From positions 1 through 64,000 of the forward strand of contig DATBCD010000012.1 of NCBI GenBank assembly GCA_036270655.1: a DNA stretch of 64,000 nucleotides, read 5' to 3'. Below the pieces are notes generated by a model that worked only from the letters and a program-made list of their open reading frames with translations, was not told the DNA's origin and did not search any database. The DNA is from VBCK01 sp036270655. GTDB lineage: Bacteria > Pseudomonadota > Gammaproteobacteria > Burkholderiales > Burkholderiaceae_F. This document shows, piece by piece, positions 43,024-51,121 of the stretch. Each line of letters begins with the position of its first letter. The first letter of the stretch is position 1. A program made the translations under genes and the position numbers.

Positions 43024-43039
43024 TCGCTTCGTTCCCCCA

Positions 43040-43220
43040 CCCTCTCCCTGTCCCTCTCCCACTGGCGTGGGAGAGGGGACCTTCTGCATGCACTGTCGTA
43101 GCGCTGTACCGGATTCCCCTCTCCCACGCCAGTGAGAGAGGGGACCTTCTGCGTGCACCGTCGTAGCGCTGCACCTCACTCCCCTCTCCCACGCCAGTGG
43201 GAGAGGGGCGGGGGAGAGGG
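43040..43220. repeat. CCCTCTCCC-type repeat array between convergent ald and gabT
   Basis: Three stems of the variant CCCCTCTCCCAC-GCCA-GTGGGAGAGGGG and its mirror, separated by nearly identical spacers (GACCTTCTGC, then TGCACTGTCGTAGCGCTG or TGCACCGTCGTAGCGCTG). It fills the 203-bp gap between two convergent genes and could stop transcription from both sides. Confidence 0.85.
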
Positions 43221-43226
43221 TGTTCG

Positions 43227-44522
43227 CTAGGCCGTGACCGCGTCCAGGCTTTCGGACAGGATCTTCAGGCCCTCGTCGACCAGCGCATCGGGCGCGGTGA
43301 GCGGAACCAGAACCCGGATCACGTTGGCGTAGATCCCGCACGAAATCAGGATCAGACCGCGACGGGCCGCTTCGGCAACCAGGCGCCGCGTGAGCTCGGC
43401 ATCCGGCTGGTCGGCCCGGCCGCCGGCGATCAGCTCAATCGCAACCATCGGCCCCAGCCCACGCACATCGCCCACTGCCGGGCTGCGCCGGGCGATCTGC
43501 TGCAACCCGTCCTGCAGCCGCTGCCCGAGGCGCCGGCCCCGGTCGAGCAGCTTTTCCTCTTCGAATACATCGAGCACCGCCAGCGCCGCTGCGCACGCCA
43601 GCGGGTTGCCCGCATACGTGCCGCCCAGCCCACCCGGGCCCGGCGCATCCATGATATCGGCGCGACCGAGCACCGCGGATATCGGAAATCCGCCCGCGAT
43701 CGACTTGGCCATCGTCACCAGGTCGGCAATGACGCCCGAATGTTCGATCGCCAGCCACGTCCCGGTGCGGCCCGCTCCGCTCTGAATCTCGTCGGCGATG
43801 AACACGATGCCGTGCCGGTCGCACAGCGCGCGCAGCTCGCGCAGGAATTCGGCAGGCGCCACGTAGAAACCGCCCTCGCCCTGCACCGGCTCAATGATCA
43901 GCGCGGCCACTTCGTCGGGGCCGACATCGCACTTCAGGATGTGTTGTACCGATCCCAAGGCCTGATCGACGCCGATTCCGTGCAACGCATTCGGAAACCG
44001 CGCGTGGAAGATGCCGGCCGGAAAGGGCCCGAAGCCGGCCTTGTACGGAGCCACCTTGCCGGTCAGCGCCATCGCCATGTTGGTGCGCCCGTGAAAGGCG
44101 CCGCCAAAGGCGATCACGGCATCACGCCCGGTGTGTACCCGGGCCACCTTGATCGCGTTTTCCACCGCCTCGGCGCCGGTGGACATGAACATCGCCTTCT
44201 TGGCGAACTCGCCTGGCATCAGCCTCGAGAGCCGTTCGGCCAGCTCGACGTACGGCTCGTAGGCCAGCAGCTGAAAGCACGTGTGCGTGACGTGCTGCAA
44301 CTGCTCGGCCACCGCTGCGACCACCTTCGGATGGCGGTGGCCGGTGTTCACGACCCCGATGCCACCGGCGAAATCGATATAGCGCCGCCCTTCGACATCC
44401 CACACCTCGCAATCGCGCGCGCGCTCGACGAAGATTTCGTGCACCTGGCCGACCCCGCGCGCGATCGCAGCACGGCGGCGCGCCATCAGCGCGGCGTTGC
44501 TCAGACTTGCTTCCCGCTTCAT
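43227..44522 (-). CDS. gabT: 4-aminobutyrate aminotransferase
   Basis: Class III PLP transaminase of 431 aa turning GABA and 2-oxoglutarate into succinic semialdehyde and glutamate. Motifs are DFAGGIGVVNTGHRHPKVV, MSTGAEAVENAIKVARVHTG, IIEPVQGEGGFYVAP, IADEIQSGAGRTGTW and the PLP lysine in VTMAKSIAGGFPIS. The true start is ATG 44522 (MKREASLSNAALMARR); upstream in-frame sequence is Arg/Cys-rich shadow. It lies 16 bp downstream of the TPR gene of the TonB cluster, so it may share that transcript. It completes the GABA route with gabD. Confidence 0.94.
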   Translation of the reverse strand: MKREASLSNAALMARRRAAIARGVGQVHEIFVERARDCEVWDVEGRRYIDFAGGIGVVNTGHRHPKVVAAVAEQLQHVTHTCFQLLAYEPYVELAERLSRLMPGEFAKKAMFMSTGAEAVENAIKVARVHTGRDAVIAFGGAFHGRTNMAMALTGKVAPYKAGFGPFPAGIFHARFPNALHGIGVDQALGSVQHILKCDVGPDEVAALIIEPVQGEGGFYVAPAEFLRELRALCDRHGIVFIADEIQSGAGRTGTWLAIEHSGVIADLVTMAKSIAGGFPISAVLGRADIMDAPGPGGLGGTYAGNPLACAAALAVLDVFEEEKLLDRGRRLGQRLQDGLQQIARRSPAVGDVRGLGPMVAIELIAGGRADQPDAELTRRLVAEAARRGLILISCGIYANVIRVLVPLTAPDALVDEGLKILSESLDAVTA

Positions 44523-44538
44523 ACGATCTGCCGCCGTC

Positions 44539-45858
44539 CTACGACGCGGCGCTGCGGTTGGCCTGCAGCACCCAGAGCCGCGCCAGGTCGGCGGTGGCGT
44601 CGTTGCCGTGCACCGTCTGCAGCATTTGCACCGCCTTGGCCTTCTGGCCGGCCTGCAGGTAGGCGAGCGCCACATGCAGCTTGGCTTCTTCAGGATGCCT
44701 CAGCGGCCCATGCTTAAGCCCCTGCTCCAGCAGCGCCAGGCCGCGTTCGGCCTTTCCGTTCAGCACGTAGTTGTATCCGATCGCGATCAGCGTATCGCCG
44801 TCCTTCGCACTGTCCGCCTCCGATTCGCCCTTCGCGATCGCGGCTGCGTCCTGCGCGGCCTGCTTGCTGGCCAGGTCGCGCAGCCGGTTCTCACGCTCGG
44901 CTTCGGCGCCTTTGCCCAGCAAGCCGGCCGCGTATCCCTGTTCCATGATCTTCTTGGCTTCGGACGGAAATCCGGCCTGCAGCGCAAGCTGCGCCGCCTC
45001 CATGTATTCGGCAGGCTTGGTGAGGTTTCCCGTGGCCAGTTGCAGCCGCAGCACGTCCAGGTCCAGCCGCTCCGAATATCCCGGCTTGCGCCTGACCCGC
45101 GATATCAGGTCCGCCCAATAGCTCTTCTTCGGATAGTGCGCCACCAGCTTTTCCAGCGCCAGGCTGTAGCCCGCGTTGTCGTTCATCTTCAGGTAACAGC
45201 TGGCCAGAAGCAGCAGCTTGTCCTCGGTCGGGACGCGGTCGGCCTTCTCCTCGGCTTCGATCTCTTCCTTCAGCAATCGGGCCGCGTTGGCGTTCTCACC
45301 CGCCAGGTAATAGGCCTGGATCAGCACCTGATGGATGGCTGGATCGTTGCCGCCCTCCTTTTCGTAGCGCTGCGCCCACTGGATCGCCTTCGCGTAGTTC
45401 TTGACCTGGTAATACAGCTCGGCGGTCGCCGCGATCACCTTCGCCTGGTCGGCAGGCGGCAGGCGGCCCGACGCCACCACCGATTCGAACGAGCTCAGCG
45501 CCACATCGTTGTCCCCGGCGCCCTGCGCTGCCGACCCGCGCGTCAGGTCGATCGCGAACTTCTCGTAGGGCGTCAGATTCGGCACGATCTCGGCTTCGTG
45601 CACTTTGGCGAGCGCGTCCTTGTACTTCTTAGCCTGGATCAGTTCGCGGGCGGCCTGGATCGCTTTGCCGACCTCGGCGCGAACGGTATTTTCGGGCGGC
45701 TTGGCCGCTTCCGCCGGCTTGGCCGCTTCCTGCGCAACCGCCACCGCGCTCCAGCCCGCGATGAGCGACACGGCCGTGACGGCCTGGATCCACCGCGCTG
45801 TCCTCGTTGTCGACCCGATCACCCGCATCTGCGCGCGCCTACTGGACGAACTGCTCAT
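44539..45858 (-). CDS. TPR protein of the TonB cluster, about 439 aa
   Basis: Exported protein with tetratricopeptide-like helical repeats. A signal peptide (WIQAVTAVSLIAGWSAVAVA) ends near AQEAAKP. Repeats include ELIQAKKYKDALAKVHEAEI, AELYYQVKNYAKAIQWAQRY, IGYNYVLNGKAERGLALLEQ and HVALAYLQAGQKAKAVQMLQ. It overlaps the exbD gene by 20 bp if the start is 45858; an ATG at 45828 (MRVIGSTTR) would leave 10 bp. TPR proteins accompany some TonB systems (for example TonB2-type systems of Vibrio), where they are needed for transport; this analogy is the only clue to role. Confidence 0.8.
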   Translation of the reverse strand: MSSSSSRRAQMRVIGSTTRTARWIQAVTAVSLIAGWSAVAVAQEAAKPAEAAKPPENTVRAEVGKAIQAARELIQAKKYKDALAKVHEAEIVPNLTPYEKFAIDLTRGSAAQGAGDNDVALSSFESVVASGRLPPADQAKVIAATAELYYQVKNYAKAIQWAQRYEKEGGNDPAIHQVLIQAYYLAGENANAARLLKEEIEAEEKADRVPTEDKLLLLASCYLKMNDNAGYSLALEKLVAHYPKKSYWADLISRVRRKPGYSERLDLDVLRLQLATGNLTKPAEYMEAAQLALQAGFPSEAKKIMEQGYAAGLLGKGAEAERENRLRDLASKQAAQDAAAIAKGESEADSAKDGDTLIAIGYNYVLNGKAERGLALLEQGLKHGPLRHPEEAKLHVALAYLQAGQKAKAVQMLQTVHGNDATADLARLWVLQANRSAAS

Positions 45859-46267
45859 TGCCGACCAGCCCTATCTTGGTCACACCCAGGCGCTGGGCCG
45901 ACGCCAGCACCTCGGCCACGTGCTTGTAAGTGACCAGCTTGTTCGGTCGCAGGTGCAGCTCCGGCTGGTCGGGCTGGCTCGCCACCCCCCTGAGCTTGGC
46001 CTCCAGGGTGGCGCGATCCGGCAGCGGCTGCCCGTCCCAGTACACCGTTCCGTCAAAATCCACATCAACCTGAACCACAACCGGCGGATGCGGAGGAGGC
46101 GGAGGAGTGCCGACCGGCATGTTCAGATTCACCGAGTGCAGCTGGATCGGGATCGTGATGATCAGCATGATCAGCAGCACCAGCATCACGTCGATCAGCG
46201 GCGTGGTGTTGATATCGACCATCACGTCCGGGTCGGAGCCGGATCCCGGTCCTACGCTCATCGCCAT
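45839..46267 (-). CDS. exbD: ExbD-family biopolymer transport protein (second)
   Basis: A 142-aa ExbD/TolR-type subunit with one membrane segment: DINTTPLIDVMLVLLIMLII contains the proton-carrying Asp. The periplasmic domain ends LRPNKLVTYKHVAEVLASAQ and GLVGNEQFVQ. It lies 15 bp downstream of another exbD; paired exbD genes are usual in this cluster type. It works with ExbB to energise TonB for the receptors of this genome. Confidence 0.95.
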   Translation of the reverse strand: MAMSVGPGSGSDPDVMVDINTTPLIDVMLVLLIMLIITIPIQLHSVNLNMPVGTPPPPPHPPVVVQVDVDFDGTVYWDGQPLPDRATLEAKLRGVASQPDQPELHLRPNKLVTYKHVAEVLASAQRLGVTKIGLVGNEQFVQ

Positions 46268-46282
46268 CGCACGCTCTCCCGA

Positions 46283-46717
46283 CTAAGCCCCGGCGACCGG
46301 CGGCTCGAGGATGAAATTGACCTTGACGATTCCCGCACGCTGGCAGTCGAAGACGACGCGGCCGATCGACTCATAACGCGCGTTCAGGTCGCCGCGGATG
46401 TGGACCTCCGGCTGCGGATTCAGAACCGACTTCTCCTTCAGGCGCTTCACCAGCTGCTCGTTGTCGGTGATGCGCGTCGAATCCCAGAAGACGTCACCTT
46501 CGCGGTTCACCGAGATCGTGATGTTCTCGGGCTTGGTCTGGCGCGGCTGGTTGCGTTCCTTGGGCAATTCCACCGGCACGGTGTGGATCACCACCGGAAT
46601 CGTGATCAGGAAGATGATCAGCAGCACCAGCATCACGTCCACCAGCGGCGTGGTGTTGATCGCTGCGACCAGTTCGTCCTCGCCCCCGCCTTCCGCGGGG
46701 CCTACCGTCATCGCCAC
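46283..46717 (-). CDS. exbD: ExbD-family biopolymer transport protein (first)
   Basis: A 144-aa ExbD-type subunit with the membrane motif AINTTPLVDVMLVLLIIFLI, then a periplasmic domain (PENITISVNREGDVFWDSTR; VHIRGDLNARYESIGRVVFD). It directly follows exbB (gap 10 bp). It differs from the second ExbD mainly in the periplasmic part, so the two may form a mixed dimer or serve different steps. Confidence 0.95.
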   Translation of the reverse strand: MAMTVGPAEGGGEDELVAAINTTPLVDVMLVLLIIFLITIPVVIHTVPVELPKERNQPRQTKPENITISVNREGDVFWDSTRITDNEQLVKRLKEKSVLNPQPEVHIRGDLNARYESIGRVVFDCQRAGIVKVNFILEPPVAGA

Positions 46718-46727
46718 GGCGCACCCC

Positions 46728-47573
46728 CTACCGCTTGCCCGTTTCGGTCATCGTCTTGCTGGAGGCGCCCATCAGAACCATGTGCAGGTCGGCTCCGAAC
46801 GTGCGCACCCCTTCCATCGCGACCTTGTTGCGGCGCACCAGCCAGTTGTACCCGAGCACCGCCGGCACCGCCACGGCCAGACCCACGGCCGTCATGATCA
46901 AGGCCTCGCCCACGGGGCCGGCCACCTTGTCGATCGAGGCCTGGCCGGCGATGCCGATCGCGGTCAGCGCGTGGTAGATGCCCCACACCGTTCCGAACAG
47001 GCCAACGAACGGCGCGGTCGAGCCGACGGTCGCCAGGAACGCCAGACCATCCTGGAGGCGGTTCTGGATGTTCTCCATCGCGCGCTGCACCGACATCGTC
47101 ACCCAGGTGTTCAGATCGATCTGTTCGAGCAGCGCGCCTTCGTGGTGTTCGCTCGCGTTGATTCCGCTTTCGGCGATATAGCGGAACGCGCTGTTTTCCT
47201 TCAGCGCCGCAAGGCCCTCCTTCAACGATTTGGCCGACCAGAACGTCTTCCTCGCGTCACGCGCCTGCGCCATCAGGCGGAACTGCTCGAACAGCTTGGT
47301 CACCATGATGTACCAGCTGCCGAACGACATGATCCCCAGGATGATCAGCACGCCATGGGTGACGAAGTCCCCACTCTTCCACATCGCCTCGGGCCCGTAC
47401 GGATTCTCGACGACCTCCTTGGTCGCGCCCGGCTCGGCTGGCACCGCCGGCGCGGCCGCCGGCTCCTGCGCTTGTGCGCTCGCCGGTTGAGGCGAAGCCC
47501 CCAGCAGCACCGCCGACGCCGCGGCAATCAGCACCGCCGCCAGCGCGGCCATGCATCGATTTCGAATGGACAT
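46728..47573 (-). CDS. exbB: ExbB/TolQ-family proton channel protein
   Basis: Inner membrane motor subunit of 281 aa. It has an N-terminal cleavable-looking signal (MAALAAVLIAAASAVLLGAS, ending ASAQ) and an Ala/Pro-rich stretch. Three core membrane segments follow, the first near HGVLIILGIMSFGSWYIMVT, then ATVGSTAPFVGLFGTVWGIY and ALIMTAVGLAVAVPAVLGYN. The start at ATG 47573 has GGAGGAAAAGG upstream; the longer frame adds 51 residues without a ribosome binding site. It lies between tonB and the two exbD genes. Confidence 0.96.
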   Translation of the reverse strand: MSIRNRCMAALAAVLIAAASAVLLGASPQPASAQAQEPAAAPAVPAEPGATKEVVENPYGPEAMWKSGDFVTHGVLIILGIMSFGSWYIMVTKLFEQFRLMAQARDARKTFWSAKSLKEGLAALKENSAFRYIAESGINASEHHEGALLEQIDLNTWVTMSVQRAMENIQNRLQDGLAFLATVGSTAPFVGLFGTVWGIYHALTAIGIAGQASIDKVAGPVGEALIMTAVGLAVAVPAVLGYNWLVRRNKVAMEGVRTFGADLHMVLMGASSKTMTETGKR

Positions 47574-47644
47574 GCCTTTTCCTCCCCGTCCGATCAAAAA
47601 AATTCGTTTGTTTGCGGCGCATCCGCGCCGGTCGTCGCGGAATA

Positions 47645-48286
47645 TCACTCGAGCCGCCAGACGTACTGGAGCTCGCCTGTCATCGGAACGGGCTTGCCGT
47701 CCACCGTTCCGGGCTTGAACTTGCAAAGGCTCAGCGCTGCGCGGGCCGCCTCGTCCAGGCGCTTGTGGCCGCTGGAGCGGATGACCTCCGACTTGACCGC
47801 GCGGCCCTCCTCGTCGACGTAAAACCTCAGGGTCACCGTTCCGGTCTCCTCTGCGCGCCTTGATGCGGTCGGGTATTCCGGCTCCTGGCAGCCCTCCTTG
47901 CGGATCACCGGCGCCGTCCGCGCCGGCGCCTTGGCAACCGGCGGAGGCGCCGGCGCGATGGTCGCGACCGGCGGCGGCGGGGTCGACGTCACCGCGGTAA
48001 TGGTCGCGGCCGGCGGCGGCGGCACCGCGATCTGTACTTCCGGCGGCGGAATGAACGGCGGCGGCGGGGTCGTCAGCTTCGGAGGAGGCGGCGGAGGCGT
48101 CTCGGGGGGCGGGGGCGGCTTGGCCTCCTCGACGATCTTGGTCTCGATCGGCTTCTTGAGAACCTCGACAACCTTACGGGCCAGTCCGGTGACCAGCGCG
48201 TAGATGAGCAATACATGCAACAGAAAAACCACCGTCAGTCCGACCAGATGCTTGGTCGGATCCCGCTGTTGCTGGGCGTAATCCAT
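47645..48286 (-). CDS. tonB: TonB energy transducer
   Basis: TonB of 213 aa with an N-terminal membrane anchor (LVGLTVVFLLHVLLIYALVT), a rich poly-Pro linker (PPPPPETPPPPPPKL and similar) and a C-terminal TonB domain (PEYPTASRRAEETGTVTLRF, LDEAARAALSLCKFKPGTVD). The start is ATG 48286 (MDYAQQQRDPTKHLVG); upstream in-frame sequence is not protein-like. It heads the tonB-exbB-exbD-exbD-TPR run, the likely energiser of the three receptors in this window. Confidence 0.96.
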   Translation of the reverse strand: MDYAQQQRDPTKHLVGLTVVFLLHVLLIYALVTGLARKVVEVLKKPIETKIVEEAKPPPPPETPPPPPPKLTTPPPPFIPPPEVQIAVPPPPAATITAVTSTPPPPVATIAPAPPPVAKAPARTAPVIRKEGCQEPEYPTASRRAEETGTVTLRFYVDEEGRAVKSEVIRSSGHKRLDEAARAALSLCKFKPGTVDGKPVPMTGELQYVWRLE

Positions 48287-48535
48287 CCTGAGTGAACTCC
48301 TTGCACGCCCTTGTCCCCAGGCGCTGCCGAAACTGCCCGCGCTCGCTCCACCCTCAGGGAACGAAGCGAATCGGGGCCGTAAAAGCCGCGAGTTTAGCCG
48401 CACTCAGCGGTCAAGCGCAGGCGGGTCGTCCCGACGTCCGAGCGCACCCTGAACGGGTGGTCGACTTTTCCCCAAGGCGCACCCCATGGGGACGAATCCC
48501 ATCGCGCGCCCATGGGTAGCGGTTCAGTCCAATAT
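48287..48535. other. Upstream region of tonB
   Basis: A 249-bp gap between the oxygenase stop and tonB, presumably containing the tonB promoter. Two self-complementary sites, CCCCATGGGG (48482-48491) and CCCATGGG (48509-48516), lie near the oxygenase stop. I see no Fur-box-like sequence, although iron control of tonB is common. Confidence 0.35.
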
Positions 48536-49438
48536 CTACGACGCCGCCACGTACTCGCGCTGTCGCAGCCACTTGGTCGCGATCCACTTTTCGCCCGCCC
48601 CGACCGGGCTGCCCCCGTGCAACGTTCGCGCATCGAGACGACCCTCCTCGTCGGAATACGCGAAAAACACCGCGTTGCCCTGCCTCGGCAGCACGTCGAG
48701 GCCGATGTCCGGGAACACGGTCGAGCCGCCACCCTGGACGTCGTTCAGGTACATGATCAGAGTGGCCACTCGTTGCCCGCCCATCGACAGCACCTGCCGG
48801 TTGCCGGAATCGGCCGGGTCGAAATAGTCGAAATGGGGCTTGTACTCGGTCCCGGGGTTGTAATGCAGCACCTGGATCGGCTCGCCGCGCTCGACCGGGC
48901 AGCCGGTCAGCTCCGCAATCCGCGTTTCGATCCGCGCGATCAGCTGGTTTTCCGCGCGGCGGAAGTACGTGCCTTCACTGGTGCGATCCGGATGCCGCTC
49001 GTAGCGGCCGGTCTGGCGGTCGACCACGTTGGATCGTTCCAGCTTGCCGCGCGACATTTCGATCAGGGCCCCGCATTCCTCAGGCGAGAGCAGATTCCCG
49101 AACAGAACGACGCGCGGCGCGTTCAGCGCCATCAGGATATGCACGACGCGATCGCCCGAATCGATCTCGTTCGGGCCGCTGGCCAGTATCCGGCTGCTGT
49201 TTTGGTCTTCGCCCGCCGCGGGCGCTGGCTCGTTGCCGCCCGCGCCGCTTGCGGCGGGCGCAGAGGCAGTTTGCCGCGGGCCGAGCTCCTTGAAGGCAGC
49301 GGCCATCGCACGGTGGGCAAACTCGGCCTGGTAGCCGCTCGTGCGCATCGACTGCTCGATCGCGTCGGGCGAGCATCCCTGCTCGATCGATTGCTTCAGC
49401 CAGGTCTGAAGTTCGGAAGCCAATGAGGAAAATCGCAT
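48536..49438 (-). CDS. 2OG-Fe(II) oxygenase, prolyl-4-hydroxylase-like, 300 aa
   Basis: Predicted Fe(II)/2-oxoglutarate dioxygenase of the P4Hc group. The C-terminal domain (about 105-295) carries the iron ligands in YKPHFDYFD (His and Asp) and the distal His in ARTLHGGSPV, with the 2-oxoglutarate-binding Lys in EKWIATKWLR. VLHYNPGTEY, RVATLIMYLNDVQGGGSTVF and PRQGNAVFF are typical. The N-terminal 100 residues contain a UBA-like or helical segment (LASELQTWLKQSIEQGCSPD) and an Ala/Pro linker. It has no signal peptide. The target protein or metabolite is unknown. It is divergent from gabD. Confidence 0.88.
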   Translation of the reverse strand: MRFSSLASELQTWLKQSIEQGCSPDAIEQSMRTSGYQAEFAHRAMAAAFKELGPRQTASAPAASGAGGNEPAPAAGEDQNSSRILASGPNEIDSGDRVVHILMALNAPRVVLFGNLLSPEECGALIEMSRGKLERSNVVDRQTGRYERHPDRTSEGTYFRRAENQLIARIETRIAELTGCPVERGEPIQVLHYNPGTEYKPHFDYFDPADSGNRQVLSMGGQRVATLIMYLNDVQGGGSTVFPDIGLDVLPRQGNAVFFAYSDEEGRLDARTLHGGSPVGAGEKWIATKWLRQREYVAAS

Positions 49439-49494
49439 TTCGGAAGTCCCGGTGCACCGCCTGAGCTATCCTGACAATATTCCGGAGAGCACCC

Positions 49495-50976
49495 ATGTTG
49501 CAACGCGTATCCCCGCTCCCCTCTTTGACCGATCCGTCGCTGGTCAGGACGCAGGCCACCATCGACGGAGCCTGGGTAGACGGGTCCGCCGGGCGCTTCG
49601 ACGTCCGGAACCCCGCTGACGGCGGCAAGCTGGCCGAAGTGGCCAATTGCGGACCGCCCGAGGCCGAACGCGCGATCGTCGCGGCGGCACGGGCCTGGCC
49701 GGCCTGGCGGTCGCGCACCGCAAAGGACCGCGCTGCGATCCTTAAGCGCTGGTACGACCTGATCACGGCCAACGCCGATGATCTGGCCAGGCTGATGACG
49801 GCCGAGCAGGGCAAGCCGCTGGCCGAATCCAGGGGCGAGATCGCCTATGGCGCCAGCTTCGTCGAATGGTTCGCCGAGGAAGGCAAGCGCGTGTACGGCG
49901 AAACGATCCCGTCCCATGCCACGGACAAGCGGCTGCTGGTGCTGAAAGAACCGATCGGCGTGTGCGCTGCCATCACGCCGTGGAATTTCCCGAACGCGAT
50001 GATCACCCGCAAGGTCGCGCCCGCGCTGGCGGCCGGCTGCACCGTGGTGGTCAAGCCGGCCGAACAGACGCCGCTGTCGGCGCTGGCGCTGGCCGAGCTG
50101 GCGCAGCGCGCCGGGATACCCCCCGGGGTGTTCAACGTGCTTCCCTCCGATTCGATTCAAAGCGTCGAAGTGGGTCGGGTCCTGTGCGACTCTCCGGTCG
50201 TACGCAAGCTGTCGTTCACCGGTTCGACCGCGGTGGGCCGGATCCTGATGCAGCAGAGCGCGCCGACGTTGAAGAAACTGTCGCTCGAGCTGGGTGGCAA
50301 TGCCCCGTTCATCGTGTTCGACGACGCCGACCTGGATGCGGCGGTCGAAGGCGCGGTCGCTTCGAAATACCGCAACACCGGGCAGACCTGCGTTTGCACC
50401 AACCGCTTTTACGCCCAGGAAAAGATTTACGATGAATTCGTGCGCCGGCTGGCCAGCAGCGCAGCACAGTTGAAGGTCGGACCGGGGTTCGAACCCGGGG
50501 TGCAGCAGGGTCCCCTGATCGACGAAGCGGCGCTCGCCAAGGTGCAGGCCCATGTGGCCGACGCGGTCAGCAAGGGCGCGCGCGCGGTCACGGGCGGCCG
50601 CAGGCATGCGCTGGGCGGAACCTACTTCGAGCCGACGGTGCTGGCGGACGTGTCCGAACAGATGCTGCTCGCGCGCGAGGAAACCTTCGGTCCGGTGGCG
50701 CCGGTGTTCCGGTTCCGAGACGAAGCCGAAGTGATCGAGGCGGCCAATCGGGTCGAATACGGGCTGGCGGCCTACTTCTATGCGCGCGATGTCGGTCGCG
50801 CGCTGCGGGTGGCCGAGCGGCTCGAGTGCGGCATCGTCGGCGTCAACACCGGGATCATCTCGACCGAGGTTGCGCCGTTCGGGGGTGTTAAGCAGTCCGG
50901 CTTCGGGCGCGAAGGATCCCACTACGGCATCGACGAGTACCTGGTCGTCAAGTACGTCTGCCTGGGCGGAATGTAA
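49495..50976 (+). CDS. gabD: Succinate-semialdehyde dehydrogenase
   Basis: NAD(P)-dependent aldehyde dehydrogenase of 493 aa making succinate, the last step after GabT. Motifs are ITPWNFPNAMITRKVAPALA, SFTGSTAVGRIL, catalytic Glu in LELGGNAPFIVFDDADLDAA, catalytic Cys in YRNTGQTCVCTNRFY (the double-Cys form common in GabD) and EETFGPVAPVFRF. The ATG at 49495 follows CCGGAGAG. It is followed by a tRNA-Gly gene on the opposite strand. Confidence 0.94.
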   Translation: MLQRVSPLPSLTDPSLVRTQATIDGAWVDGSAGRFDVRNPADGGKLAEVANCGPPEAERAIVAAARAWPAWRSRTAKDRAAILKRWYDLITANADDLARLMTAEQGKPLAESRGEIAYGASFVEWFAEEGKRVYGETIPSHATDKRLLVLKEPIGVCAAITPWNFPNAMITRKVAPALAAGCTVVVKPAEQTPLSALALAELAQRAGIPPGVFNVLPSDSIQSVEVGRVLCDSPVVRKLSFTGSTAVGRILMQQSAPTLKKLSLELGGNAPFIVFDDADLDAAVEGAVASKYRNTGQTCVCTNRFYAQEKIYDEFVRRLASSAAQLKVGPGFEPGVQQGPLIDEAALAKVQAHVADAVSKGARAVTGGRRHALGGTYFEPTVLADVSEQMLLAREETFGPVAPVFRFRDEAEVIEAANRVEYGLAAYFYARDVGRALRVAERLECGIVGVNTGIISTEVAPFGGVKQSGFGREGSHYGIDEYLVVKYVCLGGM

Positions 50977-50987
50977 GAACTGTGTCC

Positions 50988-51061
50988 TGGAGCGGGCGAA
51001 GGGAGTCGAACCCTCGTCTCCAGCTTGGGAAGCTGGGGTAATGCCGTTATACGACGCCCGC
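50988..51061 (-). tRNA. tRNA-Gly (anticodon CCC)
   Basis: A 74-nt cloverleaf on the minus strand with encoded CCA. The acceptor stem pairs GCGGGCG with CGCCCGC and the discriminator is T. The anticodon stem CCAGC/GCTGG encloses TTCCCAA (anticodon at plus-strand 51027-51029), and the T loop is TTCGACT. It lies between gabD and the kinase gene. Confidence 0.97.
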
Positions 51062-51121
51062 GGGTCGGAAGAGGATTCTACCGAAGGTAGTCGCTTGATT
51101 GCCTGGCGATTCTGACGGGCG

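Noticed and set aside
43040..43220. Possible CRISPR array (repeated units with spacers)
   Set aside because: Units are palindromic, mirrored and irregularly spaced, the spacers between them are nearly identical, and no cas genes are present; they fit the dispersed REP-like family.
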